Source of the DNA: Welwitschia mirabilis
Taxonomy: Eukaryota > Gnetophyta > Gnetopsida > Welwitschiales
Length of the DNA stretch: 64,000 nt
Assembly: GCA_051453625.1 (NCBI GenBank)
Contig: JBOZIK010000001.1
Location: 82,936,689-83,000,688, forward strand
Reading direction: 5' to 3'
Part shown: positions 23,291 through 36,469 of the stretch, piece after piece
How the letters are laid out: each line of letters opens with the position of its first letter
Numbering within the stretch: position 1 is the first letter of the stretch
Program-made: the position numbers and the translations under genes
The notes under the pieces: generated by a model
Seen by the model: the letters and a program-made list of their open reading frames with translations, nothing else
The model's database searches: none
What the model was told of the DNA's origin: nothing

Positions 23291-23589
23291 ACCTATAGTA
23301 GCTAGAAAACACTAGATGATTTTATTACAAACGTTATGTAATGTAGTGAGAACAATATTTAACTATCTAATACTAGCCAATAATATTTCATTAAACTTAG
23401 TTTTCTTGATTGTTCAAGTATTATTTCTAAAAAGAATGTTAAAATTTGAATCACAAAGTTGACTTACAATTAATAAATTATGTTGTAATTCTCACCTTCA
23501 AGATTTTACAACCTCTAATAATTTCTACTTGTTTAATGGAAGATTCAATGTTATCTCCAAAAGTAACCACTTCTTTATCTTATAATGAG

Positions 23590-23660
23590 GTAGAGTGTAA
23601 CTTATCTTAAGTCATGTATCTTGAGAAATCATTATCCACATATCATATCTACTATTTTGC
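23590..23660 (-). pseudogene. Ty1/copia aspartic protease remnant
   Basis: The minus strand gives IWYVDNDFSRYMT. This parallels the copia protease start 'WYLDSGCSRHMTGD', where D-S-G is the active site; here the triad is D-N-D. A following piece, VVTFGDN, matches the usual V-FGDN block. It processes the polyprotein in active elements. Confidence 0.75.
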
Positions 23661-24479
23661 CACACATAATACACTTTAAGTGAGAAGTGATTTAAAACTT
23701 TTTAATACCTACTTCTTCCTATAATTTGTTTTATACATAAATTTTTTGATACGTCTCTATGCCTTTTAGCTATGAGAAGTGTGACTTTTATTATTAAATT
23801 TGAAGGGATGTGAGTCTTAATAATGTCCTCTTTCATTAAACCTATAACAAAAAATATTATTAGTAAAGGCAAGGTATTCATATTTGTGTTTATAGTTCCA
23901 TTTATAAAAGGGGTTTTCTATACTTCATATAGAAGATTCATTAGAGTTAAGTCCACTTCTATCATGTTTGCTCCTTCCTTGGATAAGAATAATATTTAGA
24001 TTTCTTTTACCTTGTATAAATTTCTTCTTGATCTATTTTAATTTTTAAAGTTTCTATTTAAAATTCTTAAATTTGTCTATTAGATTACCAATCTTATCTT
24101 TTAAGGATAAGTTCTCATTTGTTATGTTGGAATAAGAATCCTTCTTTTATCCATAGGCTAGCTCATGCATCATGTAGTAACATTTTCATTTTTATACAAC
24201 AATTTTGCAATTAAATGAACTATTGTAAAATAAAATCATATCATCTTGTAGGGTTATATTTTTATTCATCTTTTCCATTCATTCTTTATGCTTCTAGATT
24301 ATCACAAGAGTAAAAGTTCTTTTTTTCCGCTGATTGTTACATGTTTAATTTTTATGTATGTTGGGTGTACATTTCCTTCATAATCATCTAATACTTTCTC
24401 TTTTGTTGCTTTTTCATCTTTATTCCAACTTGTAAAGAAGGATTTATTCTTCTTCTTGAATTTCATATTTTGGTTCTTA

Positions 24480-25470
24480 CCCCATTAATAATTAGAACTA
24501 GGATATTTTGAGTCTACTTATCCTCATTTCCAAAAAATTTAACATTTCATTTTAGAAATATCATTTTTAAAAATAGATTAATTTTTTTTTACTTTTAAAC
24601 CTACCTCTACTTGATGGTCCTATTTACCTTGGAAATTGTTTTGTCTCTCACTTTCTTCTTGGGAGAAGCTTTTTGATAATGGTTAATTTGTGTTTAATAT
24701 ATTCTCTTATTCATCTTTATTTGAAATATCTTTCCGTTTTATCTTCCTTATGAATTTTTTGACCTCCTAGTTTTGGTATAATTAAATTATATCTTATCAC
24801 TTCATCCTAAATAAGAATAATTTCATAAGCTATAAGAGAACTCTAATCTTCTTAAAATTAAAATCTCTTGATTCTTTCATTGTTGTAGTTTTTTTGCTGA
24901 ATTCTAGTGTGAGATAACTCATAATCTTTAATATAACTTGTTATTTTGAAAAATTTCCTTTTATATTTTAAATTATATTTACATCATTACTTTCTCTTAT
25001 GAAGTATTTTTGTACTCTTTCTCCTTCATTCATCTTCAAGTTCTTAAATTAATTCATCCATACTAGTTATTTTGATTTATTAACATTTAATATGCCTTTC
25101 TATGCAACTTTAAGAATGCTTCATACCTCTTTTTCTATTTTTTAACCTAGCTACTTTGTTAAATTATTCTAGTATGATGACATAACAAAATGTTTTTTTA
25201 ACCTTTCCATAATATAAGTAAGCATTCGTTTTATTTGGAATTTATTACTTTCTTGATTTTGGTTGAGTGACACTACTCCTTGTTTTAGTTAAAAACATCT
25301 TAAACTCAATACATCCATCTTTTATGCTCTTCCACACTTAGAACTCAAAATACTACAAGTAAACGTACATCTACATCTTCTAATATGCATATTTATGCCC
25401 TTGAAGAGAAACTATTTAGTGATTGATAACTCCTCCATGATTTACTTGAGAATTTTACTCCTTTAAAATA
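24480..25470 (-). pseudogene. Ty1/copia gag remnant
   Basis: The region directly follows the primer site. Minus-strand pieces such as NLKMNEGERVQKYFIR, then VILKIMSYL and KESRDFNF, follow the copia gag order (L-M-E-ESV--Y--R, -V-KIL-SLP, -E--KDL--L). A decayed zinc-knuckle-like stretch occurs further downstream near 23830 (CYRFNERGHY). It encoded the particle coat protein. Many stops. Confidence 0.65.
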
Positions 25471-25478
25471 AGCATTAA

Positions 25479-25490
25479 GCTCTAATACCA
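25479..25490 (-). promoter_or_regulatory. Primer binding site, initiator-Met tRNA
   Basis: The minus strand reads TGGTATTAGAGC. The classical copia site complementary to the initiator-Met tRNA is TGGTATCAGAGC, so there is one C-to-T change. It lies 3 bp inside the presumed LTR end (TTTCACA). Confidence 0.85.
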
Positions 25491-25492
25491 CT

Positions 25493-26320
25493 TGTGAAAT
25501 ATTAAACTCAAAAGGGACTTGTAAATGAATTACCTCCAAGAACTAAAACAATATAAATCATCTAAGCTAATGATCTATGCTAATAAATTTAAGTGCTACT
25601 AAAATGATGAAATCACATGAGAAATCCAAATAGACTTGATTTACATTGATTTTTCAACCCTAGTACAAAAACTTTTAAATATTTGTATTACAACTCCAAA
25701 TAGTTTTATTTATCAATGAAATAATGGTTTTAACTAATATCAATCTTATAATCAAATTTATAGATTTACCTTGTAATAATGCAATTCCAACACCTTAAGA
25801 TGTTAAAAATTTTACTATTATTTAGTTGAAAATATTCACATGAATTAATATATAAAATAAGACAAGTCCTACTTAATCAGTGAGGAACTCTAATGAATCA
25901 TTGAATAATTTAATAAAAAGCATAGATTAAAGTACAAATTTAAAAATCTAATAATCAAAATCTATAGTTCCAAGATCACATAAAATAAAAATAAATTAGC
26001 AATGACAAGCATTAAAATTTTTTAAAGTATTGATTTTTGACTTCTTTTATAGAGTCTTACAGTGTTATAATAATTTTATCTTCTTAAATGATATAGCTAT
26101 AAGTTTAAAGCTTTCCTCTTCCTTTAATAATGTCTTATTTCTTTTTTCCATGATTTCCTCCTAACCCAATTTGAAATAGTAAAATAATGAAAAAATAATT
26201 TAGTAATTGAGCTTTAATGCAGTTAATACCTTTTAGATGTAAATTTTTAGGGGGTTTTTAATGAATTTATTAATATCTTTTATTTTATTAATATAATGGA
26301 TTACCTTTTCTTATAATCCT
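25493..26320 (-). repeat. Presumed 5' LTR of the copia element
   Basis: The inner end, reading TTTCACA on the minus strand, is fixed by the adjacent primer site. The outer end is uncertain: it must lie before the family-2 LTR that starts near 26325. No second copy was recognised to the left, so the extent is inferred. Confidence 0.45.
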
Positions 26321-26324
26321 TATC

Positions 26325-27692
26325 CTTCTCTTTTTGATTTCTTGCTATTTGTTTATGATTATATAATGAGCCACATTTAAATAATAAAAGTACTTAGTAT
26401 TATTCTCTTCACAAGCATAATTGAAGTGGCTTATAGAAATTATACAAGTTTTATTTATTTTAAAAGTATAATTAAAGAAAGAAAAAATAGAGAAAGAGAT
26501 GAGAATATTGTTTAAAACTTTTCTTAGAAAGATAGGAAAGCAAAGCTCTAAGTTTTAGCCCAACTTGTCCACCAGTAATTCTTCACTATAATAATATCCT
26601 ACACTTTTTCTAAAACATAGTTTAAATTATTAAGTAGCAATGGCTTATGTTATGGTGAAATAATTTCATTCATCATATAAATATTGATTAACTTAATAGC
26701 CACTTGATCCTTTATAGCTCTTAAATAAGTATGAAAAGTAGGGATCTAAGGTACTTAAGATCCATCAAATAAAGAGACTTAGAATAAGTAATTATATAAT
26801 CCACTCAAAAGAAAATAAAACTTAGTACTAGAGTTGTTACTTAAGAATTATAAGTACAAAGTGATTTACAGCTTGAAATCAAAATGAAACAACTATTATG
26901 TATTAAATTAGAAAAACACATTACATCAAAGAAAAAAAAGATGATGAGGACTCCTTATGCTATCCTTGAATCAAGATCACTCTCCAAAGAAATTATTTAA
27001 AAGGCTATGTCAATTTGATGTTCTAAAGGTTTTATTCTTTTATCAAAATAAATGATGTTATAAATGAAGGTTAAGGCCTTATTATAGATAAACATGAAGG
27101 GAATGGAGGATGGTCACAAGCCTTTAGCTTATAGCATTAAGTGAGTAATTATAAAATATTTCATATAGCATTAGGTAGCATCTTCACTATATTTCATTAG
27201 ATATGAATCATCATTACAAATCCATAACTTAGCTTCTAGATACTACTACTTTTTTCAACTAATGATGTTATCATGTATCTCCACTATCATCCTACTTAGC
27301 ACTATTACATATCATTGCATGTCATCATTTTTATGAACACATGTCATTTATGAGATTAGTTATTATAAAGGTAAAATCTATTTAAGATCATAATTACATT
27401 TAATTGAACATTTTATAATAAGTTTAGAATGTAGGATTTGAAGTATTTGGGATAGAAGAACTAGAAACACTAATGACCTAGACTCTGGTGGTAACATTTT
27501 AAGATAGATGATCATCATATTCTATCATGTTCTTCAAAATGAGATAAATATCTTAAAAATTTGATGAGAAGATGATAAGTTCATAGATAATATTAAAAAG
27601 CAGAAAAAATAACTTATGATAAATTAGTCATACTAATATCTTTTATTAAGCTAAGTTAATTAGATAAGCTGATCAGAATAATAATTTTTACA
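26325..27692 (-). repeat. 3' LTR of the family-2 element
   Basis: About 1.37 kb. On the minus strand it starts TGTAAAAATTATT at 27692 after a polypurine tract. It matches the split LTR on the right in two blocks: 26370-26810 with 35170-35610, and 26840-27692 with 41190-42015. A shared landmark is 'aagttttagcccaactt'. The left edge is approximate. Confidence 0.8.
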
Positions 27693-27712
27693 TTTTAAAA
27701 AACTCCCTAACT
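27693..27712 (-). promoter_or_regulatory. Polypurine tract of the family-2 element
   Basis: The minus strand reads TTAGGGAGTTTTTTAAAA directly before the LTR start. Copy F has the related GTCTAGTTAGGAGATG at the same place. Confidence 0.6.
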
Positions 27713-29050
27713 AGAATTTTGCTATCATCATAGAAAAAAGTTAAAAATGAAATGATTAATATGGGAAATTTATCTAAGGAAAAATTCTTAAGTGTGGGAA
27801 AATGATATATCTTTTAAAAAAGTTATGATTAATTTTTTAAAAATAAGGCATTAAAAATATAAAAATTCTATGAAAAATGATGTGAAAACTCGATGTCAAA
27901 CATCATAACCAAAATGAAACTTTCACCTCAAATATTTATAATAAAAAATATTAAATAATTTTAAGAATAAATTAATAGAAAAATATTGAAAAGTTATTTT
28001 ATTAAAAAAAGGATGTAAAGTGATGCAAATAAAATATAAAAAAGAAAAATTATATAATGCAAGATAACCATCTTCTATTTCTTCCTAAAAATGCTAAGTA
28101 AAACCTCAATTTATAAAAATAGTTTATGCCTTATGATGTTATTTTACATGAAAGGAGGGTGAAATGGAATGCATGATGGGGATTAAAAACAAAAGGACTC
28201 AGCTATATAACTAATGAATAAAGAAGAAAACTTATCTAAGTCAATAACCTTTATTATATGTTTGTGATTCTTAATGGATCTCGATATCAAATAGGTGTAA
28301 TATTGACCAAATAACTTACAAGAATTTAAGAAATCATAATAAATATTAAGTATGAAAGTTAAAAGATAATAAACTTAGAAGGTCTTAAACTCTTACCTTT
28401 TTCTTTTGATTAATTTGATTTTCTATCAAAATATAGGTTCTTAATTTTAAAAATTTTGAATCATATTAAGTGTTATAACATTTTCTTCTATTAAAGTTAA
28501 GCATGTTATTTTATTTAGAAATTAGTATTGCATTACCAATGAGTATTTATATCCTTAATGTAATTAATTATTTTATAATTATATCATTAGAGCTACATTG
28601 CTAGCAAGTGTTCATAGCATCAATATAGTTAAATAAACTTAATTAAGTAATTAATTAGACATGTGTTTAGAGAAAAGATATTATTTTTCTTTTTGCTCCT
28701 CTTCTTATATTCATCTTTTTGCACATTAGAGGGGTTATTGATATATTATCTTCATAAAAAATATTATTCACATCAAAAGCTTTAAACATAAGAAACATAT
28801 TATGAAGGTAGATTTCACCTTTTTAGCCCTATTTTATTGCAATCGAAGACCTTAGGTGAATGTAACTTAATGATCAAAACTAAAGTAAGCATAAAGTTTT
28901 CTTTAAAATTCATAAGTGTATTTAATCATAAAAATTATTTAAATGATATTGTGATTATTTATTATTGATTTTTATTAAAGGCCATTAACCTAGATTTGTC
29001 ATGTTTAAGACAATATTTATCAACTTTGAATTGTTAGTAATTTTTAGTCT
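27713..29050 (-). other. Post-integrase tail of the family-2 element
   Basis: This 1.3-kb stretch has no recognisable protein. Its left 650 bp match 5946-5270 of copy F in reverse, including 'ttttaatgccttattt' and 'aagatatatcattttt'. An env-like frame is not readable. Confidence 0.6.
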
Positions 29051-30190
29051 TTCTAATTATAAACACAACATCCAGCAAAACCTTCTTTATTAAATATAGA
29101 TCTTTTCACTTGAAAACTAATTTTCCTTGCAAAAATATAATCATGAGTTGTATAGAAAAACCAATTTTCCTTCTTAAAATATTTTTCTAAGGACATTTTG
29201 ATCATGCAATTTCTTCATCCTTTCTTTGTTGATTCCATATTCTTATAAGCATCATTCTTGATTTCATCTAACTCATTGAGTTGAATTTCCCTTGTCTTCC
29301 TTTATAAAGATTTAAATTCATGCCTTTAATATATTAATATGCTTTTTATTCACATTTTATTAGTAAATGATAAGTGTTTCATAGGCTAACCCAAATGGAG
29401 ACATTTCTATAGGTGTCTTATAACCTATTCGATAGGGCCATGAAATGTCATTAAGCTTAAAAGACTAATTTTTTAATTAATTTTACTATTTTACATAAAA
29501 TATTCTTAATTTATTTATTTATAACTTGATTGCTAGTTTGAAAATGATAAGGTTTTGTAACATTATGAGTGACCTCATACTTAGTAAGAAGATTATTAAA
29601 TTTTTTGTTCTAAAAGTGCATTTCATAATTGCTAATTAAAACTCGATGATACCAAGTCTCAGTAAAATAATTTTTTTTTTAAGAAATTCACTATGATTTA
29701 AGCATCATTCAATTGACATGTGCATGCTTATACTCATTTAATAACATAATATATATAAACAAGAATACAATAATGTTTGTTTGAATAAGGATATGAACCT
29801 TGAAGGTCAATACCCTAAATATCAAAGGGTCCAATGATGTGAATGGAGTTTAAAGGCATCATATTCTTTTGTGAAATACTACCAAGGTTTTGAAACTTTT
29901 GTAAGTTTTACAATAGAGTATAAGTCCTTAAAAATGGATGATCAAATTAGAAAACTTTCATGGTAATATTTTTAGGAGAATAATGGACACTATAAGCCTT
30001 AAAATTAAAATTCTTAAGAATGTTTTAAATTTTATATTCAAGGATTTATTTAAAGATGACTTAATCTAGTAAATACTTAAATAGATAAGGACTATATTAA
30101 AAAAGGTATTTAGCCTATGTAAAGAATCTCTTTTTATACTTAAAGGTCTAGTGAAGAAAATAACCTTAAAAACTAAGTAGTTTGCAATAT
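29050..30190 (-). pseudogene. Ty3 integrase remnant, family 2
   Basis: The minus strand shows the core followed by the C-terminal part. A core block with YHFQTSNQVINK parallels YHPQTSGQVE, where Glu is catalytic; here it is not preserved. KLNDISWPYRIGYKTPIEMSP near 29470-29400 parallels the DALWAYRTAYKTPIGMSP block. Further on, a block with FLQGKL and LIKKVL matches the PGKL and W-GPF---KV end. Frameshifts and stops are frequent. It lies downstream of RNase H as in all Ty3 elements. Confidence 0.85.
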
Positions 30191-30960
30191 CGACAAACTA
30201 AGGTATTCCTAAAACTTAGAATAGTTATTCATAAGGAAAGGTATCATCAATGGGAAGGGATGTTTGCACATTTTTCTAGGTTATTCATTTAAGATGATTT
30301 GCAACTACATTATCAAATTAATTTTATTCTTAATCTCTAAAATAAAATTATAAAAAAGTCAGATCCATTTCATTAATTTAGGTTTTAGATTTGTTTTCTA
30401 TCAAATAGATATCTAAGAATTATGTGGTATGTGTAGATTACCTTAGAGCTTATCAAATATTGCCTAAATTTTTCCAAAATAAACACTATGATGAGAAGCT
30501 CTTTTTAAGTGACAATGTAGTTTAGTTGAGTATTTCTTAGTGTTTTTCTAGAATAATAGATTATTGTTTGTTTTTTATTTACCTTTATCCTAATATAGCT
30601 TCAGCTATATAATTTCTAGCATCACACATAATTTCAAAGGATGACTTTCAATCAGAAGGGAAGGTAAGTTTTTTCTTAAGTTTATCAAAAACCTTTTTAA
30701 CACTTATGAGTTTAATTAAAATAGGCACCCTTACTTAGGAAGTCATAAAGTGATTTGCATATTTTAATAAACTCTTTAATAAACCTTTTTAATATACTAT
30801 ATGTTTTACAAAGGATCTAATATCTTTGTGATTTTGTGAAATAGGTGGATGTGTGATTATAAAAATGCTTATAGGATCTACTTGAATTTCTTCTAAAGTG
30901 ATAATATATCCTAAAACTATGCCTTTATTAATCATTAAAAAGCATTTTTTCTAATTACAT
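30190..30960 (-). pseudogene. Ty3 RNase H remnant, family 2
   Basis: On the minus strand FEIMCDARNYIAEAILG near 30645-30595 is the start of RNase H; its usual form is FE-MCDAS-YA-GAVLGQ, and the catalytic Asp in CDA is kept. A little before it the connection region reads KGIVLGYIIT and RSFVKHIVY. The DNVVANHLK piece corresponds to the NVVADHLSR end of the domain, followed by a PIDDTFPYE block typical of Athila elements. Confidence 0.85.
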
Positions 30961-31570
30961 ATAAGGTATTTTTCTAGACAATACATAAGTAAAAGCTCTA
31001 GGTTGTAAAGAAAATGGTTAAAAGAGTCCCTGTAGATAAAGAAATCATTCATAAATATTTCAACAAATGAGTATAATAAATTAGAGAAAATTTTAAGTAT
31101 GCAACATTAAAATGTCATAAGAGAATTACATAAACCAAAAGACATTTTTTCATAAGTAAATGTTCCATATGCGTAGGTGAAAGTGGTTTTATGTTGGCTC
31201 TAAGAATGATTGTTATTTGATTATACTATAAATACTCATCTAGAAAGTAGTAAAAGAATGTCCCACAAATTGTTCTAAGATTTAATTAGAAACTAAGAGA
31301 GAAAAATGATCCTTTCTTGAGATGAAATTTGGTTTTATACAATTTATAAACATTTTATATTTAACAATAGATCTAGTAAGGATAAATTCATTGTATTCAT
31401 TTCATACTAGAGTAATTTTGGATTTCTTTTTTACTACTAGAGTTGGATTTAGCCATTTATAGTTTAATATGGGGTAAATGATTCTATTGTCTAAGATTTT
31501 AATCACTTCATTTTTCACTACCTATTTAAGGATTGGGTTTATCCTTCATTGGGATTTTATAGATGATTTA
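30960..31570 (-). pseudogene. Ty3 reverse transcriptase remnant, family 2
   Basis: Recognisable in order on the minus strand: NEVIKILDNRIIYPI, then a KWLNPTLVVKKK block, a long Athila-type insert before MFINCIKPN, then RKDHFSLL, TFTYAYGTFTYEKMSFGLCN and VEIFMNDFFIY. The active-site box FMDD reads FMND (31055-31044), so one catalytic Asp is lost. Stops occur in most blocks. Confidence 0.9.
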
Positions 31571-31859
31571 ACATTTTTTTTCCTAAGTAAATATGATGCA
31601 TGTAAATGCTAGAATCAATTCTCCTAATGTTAGTAAGTGTCATCTCTTAAGAAAGAATATTTGAAGTCTTTTAAAAGAGTTTTAAGTTCTAAAGGGATTT
31701 CATCCTAAGTAATAGTGTATGATTTATACTCTTAAGAAAAGTCTAAGACATTATTCTTATTAAAGTAAGTGGATAATTATTGGTTATTGAGAAGGCTTTC
31801 TATCCTATCCATGTATTCTACTCTATCCTTATTAAAAAGAAATTTCATGGAATTAAAAA

Positions 31860-32300
31860 CATTTAATTCTATCATCATATTACAAAATGATACTTTCATT
31901 TAACCATTTCTAGAATTGATCAATGTATTTAATGGTGCTAAGAAAGGTCTTCCTAAGATTATGTTACTAAGTATTTTGTTGTGTTTTTTATATCCAAAAC
32001 TACAAAATCTACTAGAAAGTAATAACTATCTATCCTATAGAAACATTCTCAATAACTCCTAATGAGATTTTTGGAGAGTTACCTATGAGATAGAGTTGGA
32101 TTTTTATGTTTATAAGACTTTTCAAGCCTAATTTATTTTAGGTTTCATAAGGAAGAAATTTTACACTAGCTCCTAAGTATATTAGGGCTTAGTTAAATTG
32201 ATTCTCCTCTATGGTAAGGGTAATTATTAGGCATCTAAAGATTTTATATTAGATTAATATTAATTTTTAAAGGATTGCACTTGTTTGCTATATTAGAAAT
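31860..32300 (-). pseudogene. Ty3 aspartic protease remnant, family 2
   Basis: The minus strand reads NIILGRPFLAPLNTLI near 31965-31920, followed by MIELNVFNSMKF. This is the C-terminal half of the Athila-type protease (P-ILGRPFLAT--ALIDV, then F-V--A-KFP). The upstream active-site DLGAS block is expected near 32200 but is too decayed to read with certainty. Confidence 0.8.
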
Positions 32301-34400
32301 GCTTTACTCTTTACATTCATGTGTATTTTCACTATAAGATGTCTTTGAGGAACTTTGCATAAGAAGGAACTTACTTAATGGATGATAAAAAGGGTATATT
32401 TATATTAATTTCTTTAAATATTTTTAAAGCCTCTAATTATTTTTTGTGATATTCTCCTTCTTAAGAAGTTAGAAAAAAGGCAAAGGCGCTTTGTAAATAG
32501 GCAACAGTTTCTCTATTATTTCATTTTTTTCCTTTTTTCCTATGGAATTTTATTTTTTATTAATCTTATTTTTCTCAGATGAATTATCCAATTCATTTTT
32601 ACTCCTAAGGTAAATGGACTTATTCTATTCTATGTGTGGTTTCTACCCATTTTGTAAGCCTCATTCCTTTAAGATTTAGCTACAAGTTAATGGGGAGTTT
32701 ATCTATTTTTTTTTTAGTTTAGAGAAGAAAGAACATGAGTTTTGGTTTGTTTAAGTTGTTGAAGAATAGAAGTGAGGATTTTAGTGGTTTGCTCAAGTTT
32801 TTTATGAGGAAATGTGTTACTTAATATTCTGTTCATGATCACAGTTGAGCTAGAACTAGGATTTTATGAGTGTTTTTAAGATTCTTTGAAAGGAATGGAT
32901 GAAGATAGTTTTTAATAGTTTGATGGAAAGGGATAAGATAATGATAATAAAAATGAAATTTATTGGCTTATTATTTTAATTTTAACTATATAAATTGTCT
33001 TCTTTTTAAGAAAAGTTAGCATAACTCCTCTACTTGAGATTATAGGTACTACGATAGGGTTTCTTTTTTGGTTTTTACAAGTAGTTTACTATGACATTAA
33101 TGCATTTGTTTATAGTATGATTAAATAGGAGAATGAATGGATACTTGATTATCTCATGAGTATTTATGTAACAAATTAGGAATTCAAGTTTTATAGTTTA
33201 AGGTAAATGTAAAGTGGATAATGATTATACTCTTCTTACTAATTCATTTATCTTATCATTAAATTCTAAGCTATTAGATACTTTGAATATACTATTGAAT
33301 TTAATAAGATAATGAAATCTAGATAGTTCACTTGAGTTTCTTCATTTTTAAACCTCTTAGCTATGGTTTTAAGATAGTCCTAAACTTCATCTAATGGCAT
33401 ACTAAGAAAACTTCCCCTACTCATCATCTCAACTAATTATGTATTATTTGTAGATAATTCATCATTAAAAAAATATAATTTTCCTCCCTATCTGAAATCC
33501 ATGATGAGGAAATTTTTGTAATCAGTCCTTAAATATTTCTAATCCTTAGGAAATGGTCTCATGATCCATTTATTGGTAATTCATTACTTCATATCTTGAG
33601 ACATTTATTTTATGATTTGGAAAGAATGTAGATATAAAATCCTTCCTTAAATTAAACTAAGATATAATAGATAAGAACTTAAGGATATAGAGCCATAATT
33701 TAGTATTCTCTTTTAAGGGAAATAAAAATGGAGTGTGCATATATTATAAGTATTTGGATATTAGGATATAATTAACAACACACATTTAAATTCTTTAAGT
33801 TGTGAGTATAGATCCTCTAATTTTAAGTCATGGAAGTGAGATAATAGCTGGATGATAAATGGTTGGAATTGTAACATTTAATTTATAGTGGTTGTAGTAT
33901 GCATGAAGAAGTTCATAAGCATTTAGATTAAAGGTAATCATAGCAACTTTACTTAAGAGGGTTATTGACTATATTATTTTGGTTTTTGACTATCTCTTAG
34001 CTAAGGTAGAAAGAATGAAATTGGTAGATTATTTCTTAACTTGACCATGGTACATTAAAAGAAAACCAAAAACTAGATTGAGCATTTTAATTTTGCTATT
34101 AGGATGAAGAGGCTTATTTTTTTTAGTATTATAATTAAGTTGATTTTCTTATTGGATTCTCTACTCTTCTTCAATATGAACATTCATATTATTGAAGGGA
34201 TTCTAATCAACCTACTTAACTTATCTAAGATCTAATGCATGCAAGGTTTAAATGGATTTTAGATAGGTTTTGATAAGGTCTTAAAATAGAGTTAAATTGA
34301 TTTAATACTTTTAATAGAGGTCTTGGAAAAAGTTCAAAGGATTCTACTTAGAAAGCTAATAGCACTTATGAGGAAATGTAATGAAATTAGTTAAGATTTG
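32300..34400 (-). pseudogene. Ty3 gag remnant, family 2
   Basis: At 32470-32320 the minus strand gives an INIPFLSSIKVPSYAKFLKDIL-like block (one stop omitted), which is the gag/protease linker of Athila. At about 33750-33350 it gives NGSDHFLRIRNI (a stop within) and a block with NYLQIIHN and VGEVFLVCH, paralleling the Athila gag core (ERFK-L---CPHH, YF--GL, GG-FL-KT-EEA). The N-terminal part is not readable. It formed the particle coat in an active element. Confidence 0.6.
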
Positions 34401-34841
34401 AATTACAATTAAAAAAAAATCTTAAGGATTTGAATATATCTTATAGAGTGTTTAATGTAATAGAGCTATAAAAGAATATAACAAAAGTAAAAATGCCACA
34501 ACAATTGAAAAAAATCATAATGAATACTAAATCCTAAGAATAATTTTTTGGGTTTTAGTTTCTTATAATAGTAAATTTACATAATACTATAAATAAAAAA
34601 TTAAACCATTGAATTAAAATATTATGGAAAATAAAAGAAAACATGTAAAGTTAGTTAAATTTTAGGTCTTTTTTGCTCTTAATTATAATTTGCAAAAATA
34701 TTTATTAGACCTATAATACAAATTTATGATATATAGTATGAATCAACTTAAAGTGGAAAAACTAAAGAAAAAAAGAAAATGCAAAAATGAACCAGTTTGG
34801 ATATCACTAAAAATGACTATTACTAATTACTATGAGTGAGT

Positions 34842-34847
34842 GAGTGA

Positions 34848-34878
<31 letters not shown>

Positions 34879-34978
34879 NNNNNNNNNNNNNNNNNNNNNN
34901 NNNNNNNNNNNNNNNNNNNNNNNNNNNNNNNNNNNNNNNNNNNNNNNNNNNNNNNNNNNNNNNNNNNNNNNNNNNNNN
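34842..34978 (+). repeat. (GA)n microsatellite ending in a 100-N gap
   Basis: GAGT units followed by GA repeats from about 34852 run into the gap 34879-34978. The repeat probably caused the assembly break. It lies in the leader of the family-2 element. Confidence 0.9.
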
Positions 34979-35107
34979 AAATAAACCAAGAAAACAAAAA
35001 GAAACAAGACCAATTTGGACATCATTAGAGTAAACTAATACCAATCAGTAGGAGGAAAAAAAACTAAATGAAAAATATTACAACTAAGTAAAAAATTATG
35101 CTCCTCG

Positions 35108-35125
35108 TGAGAATCCATCATGCCA
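35108..35125 (-). promoter_or_regulatory. Possible primer binding site of the family-2 element
   Basis: The minus strand reads TGGCATGATGG from 35125, next to the inner LTR edge. It agrees at 7 of 11 with the start of the tRNA-Asp-type site TGGCGCCGTTG; beyond that agreement is lost. Position supports it, sequence only weakly. Confidence 0.4.
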
Positions 35126-35620
35126 TTATCTTTGATAATGATCCTAGAAATCTATTACTAATAGTATGATTAACTAAATTTTAAACTAGATGAATACTTA
35201 ATATAATTTCCTTCACAGGGATAATTGGGATGACTTCTAGAAATTATATAATTCTTGCATATCTTACAAGTACAATTATAGAAGGAAAAACAAAGAGAGA
35301 GTTAAGAATGTTGTTTTAAAGTTTATTTGAAAAGGTAAAAAAGCAAGCAAGATCTAAGTTTTAGCCCAACTTATCCACCAGTGATTCTTCACTCTAATAA
35401 TATCCTATAGTTTTCTTAAAACATAATTCAAATTCAGAAGTAATAATAGCTCATATCATGATGGTAATGTAATTTCATTCATCATATAAAGATTGATGAA
35501 CTCATTAGTCATTTACTTCAAAATCCTTACATAAGTAAGAAATGTAAGGATCTAAAGTACTCAAAATCTATTAAATAAAAAGACTTAAATTAAGTAAACC
35601 ATTTCATTGCTAAAATCTTA
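35126..35620 (-). repeat. 5' LTR of the family-2 element, inner part
   Basis: This matches 26330-26810 of the 3' LTR, for example 'aagttttagcccaacttatcc' and 'tttcattcatcatataaa'. It stops abruptly near 35620, where LINE sequence begins; the LTR resumes at 41180. Confidence 0.8.
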
Positions 35621-36469
35621 TAAAAAATAGGGGAAATTAGACCTAAAAAAGGTTACTTTAGATCAACTAAAACAAGACAGGGGAGAAGAGTATCCTAAGA
35701 AAGTAGCATATCACCTAGGGGATACAAAGTTTTCCTTGAGGGGAATACAAAGGAAAAGGTAGATCATCAAAGCCTGGGACTTTATCTCTGTGATTACTAT
35801 TACCTTGAAATAGGGCCTCCATATGAGAGCACTAAGTAGATGCTTGACACCTAGCATAAAGCATTACTAAGAAATAGGGGTTGTAGATCTATAGAAAATA
35901 GATGCTTAGTAGCACTATGAATCACATGGTTAACATTATCCTCAAGAAGCCTAATGTTATAGGCCTCCTCCCTAAGATTGATATCTACTATAGTGTCCTT
36001 AGGAGAGGCACTTAAAATATCTTCATGAGCAAAGTCTTTAATAGAAGTAATTAACAGAAAAGTAATTAGTAGTTTTACTTTTTATTTCCTACACCTCTAG
36101 ACCATAGAAAAACATAAGGGAAGTAGCCTAGCTTGTCGAGTCAGCTCTTCATCTAAAACATTATGAAGCAATACCCATGTCCTAATACCATGTGTGATTT
36201 TTTTTAGTTTCTTTTATCCTTTGGATGAATGAGATCTTGATCAATAGTTGTGTTTTGATTTCTTTAACCATGTGATGAAGATTAAACTTTATCTATCTGA
36301 AAAGCTTCATATTCTTACCTTGCTAACTGTGATACATGCAAGCAGTGATTAAGAACTTAGTAATGTTATGCTATATAGATCTAGACCTAGCTCACTATTT
36401 TAACCAAAGAATCAAGGATGTCTAAGAAGATCGAGGGGGTTGTAGGTGAATTAGGTTCAAAGTAAATTG

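Larger units (their letters stand above)
18800..26320 (-). mobile_element. Ty1/copia retrotransposon, degenerate
   Basis: Read on the minus strand the order is 5' LTR (from about 26320 to 25493), Met-tRNA primer site, gag, protease, integrase, reverse transcriptase and RNase H. Integrase before RT is diagnostic for Ty1/copia. No frame is intact. The 3' LTR was not found, so the element may be truncated on the left or interrupted by copy D. Its right side abuts the 3' LTR of the family-2 element near 26325. Wording of protease and RNase H resembles the Sire/Maximus or Tork-like copia lineages; I cannot separate these by eye. Confidence 0.75.
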
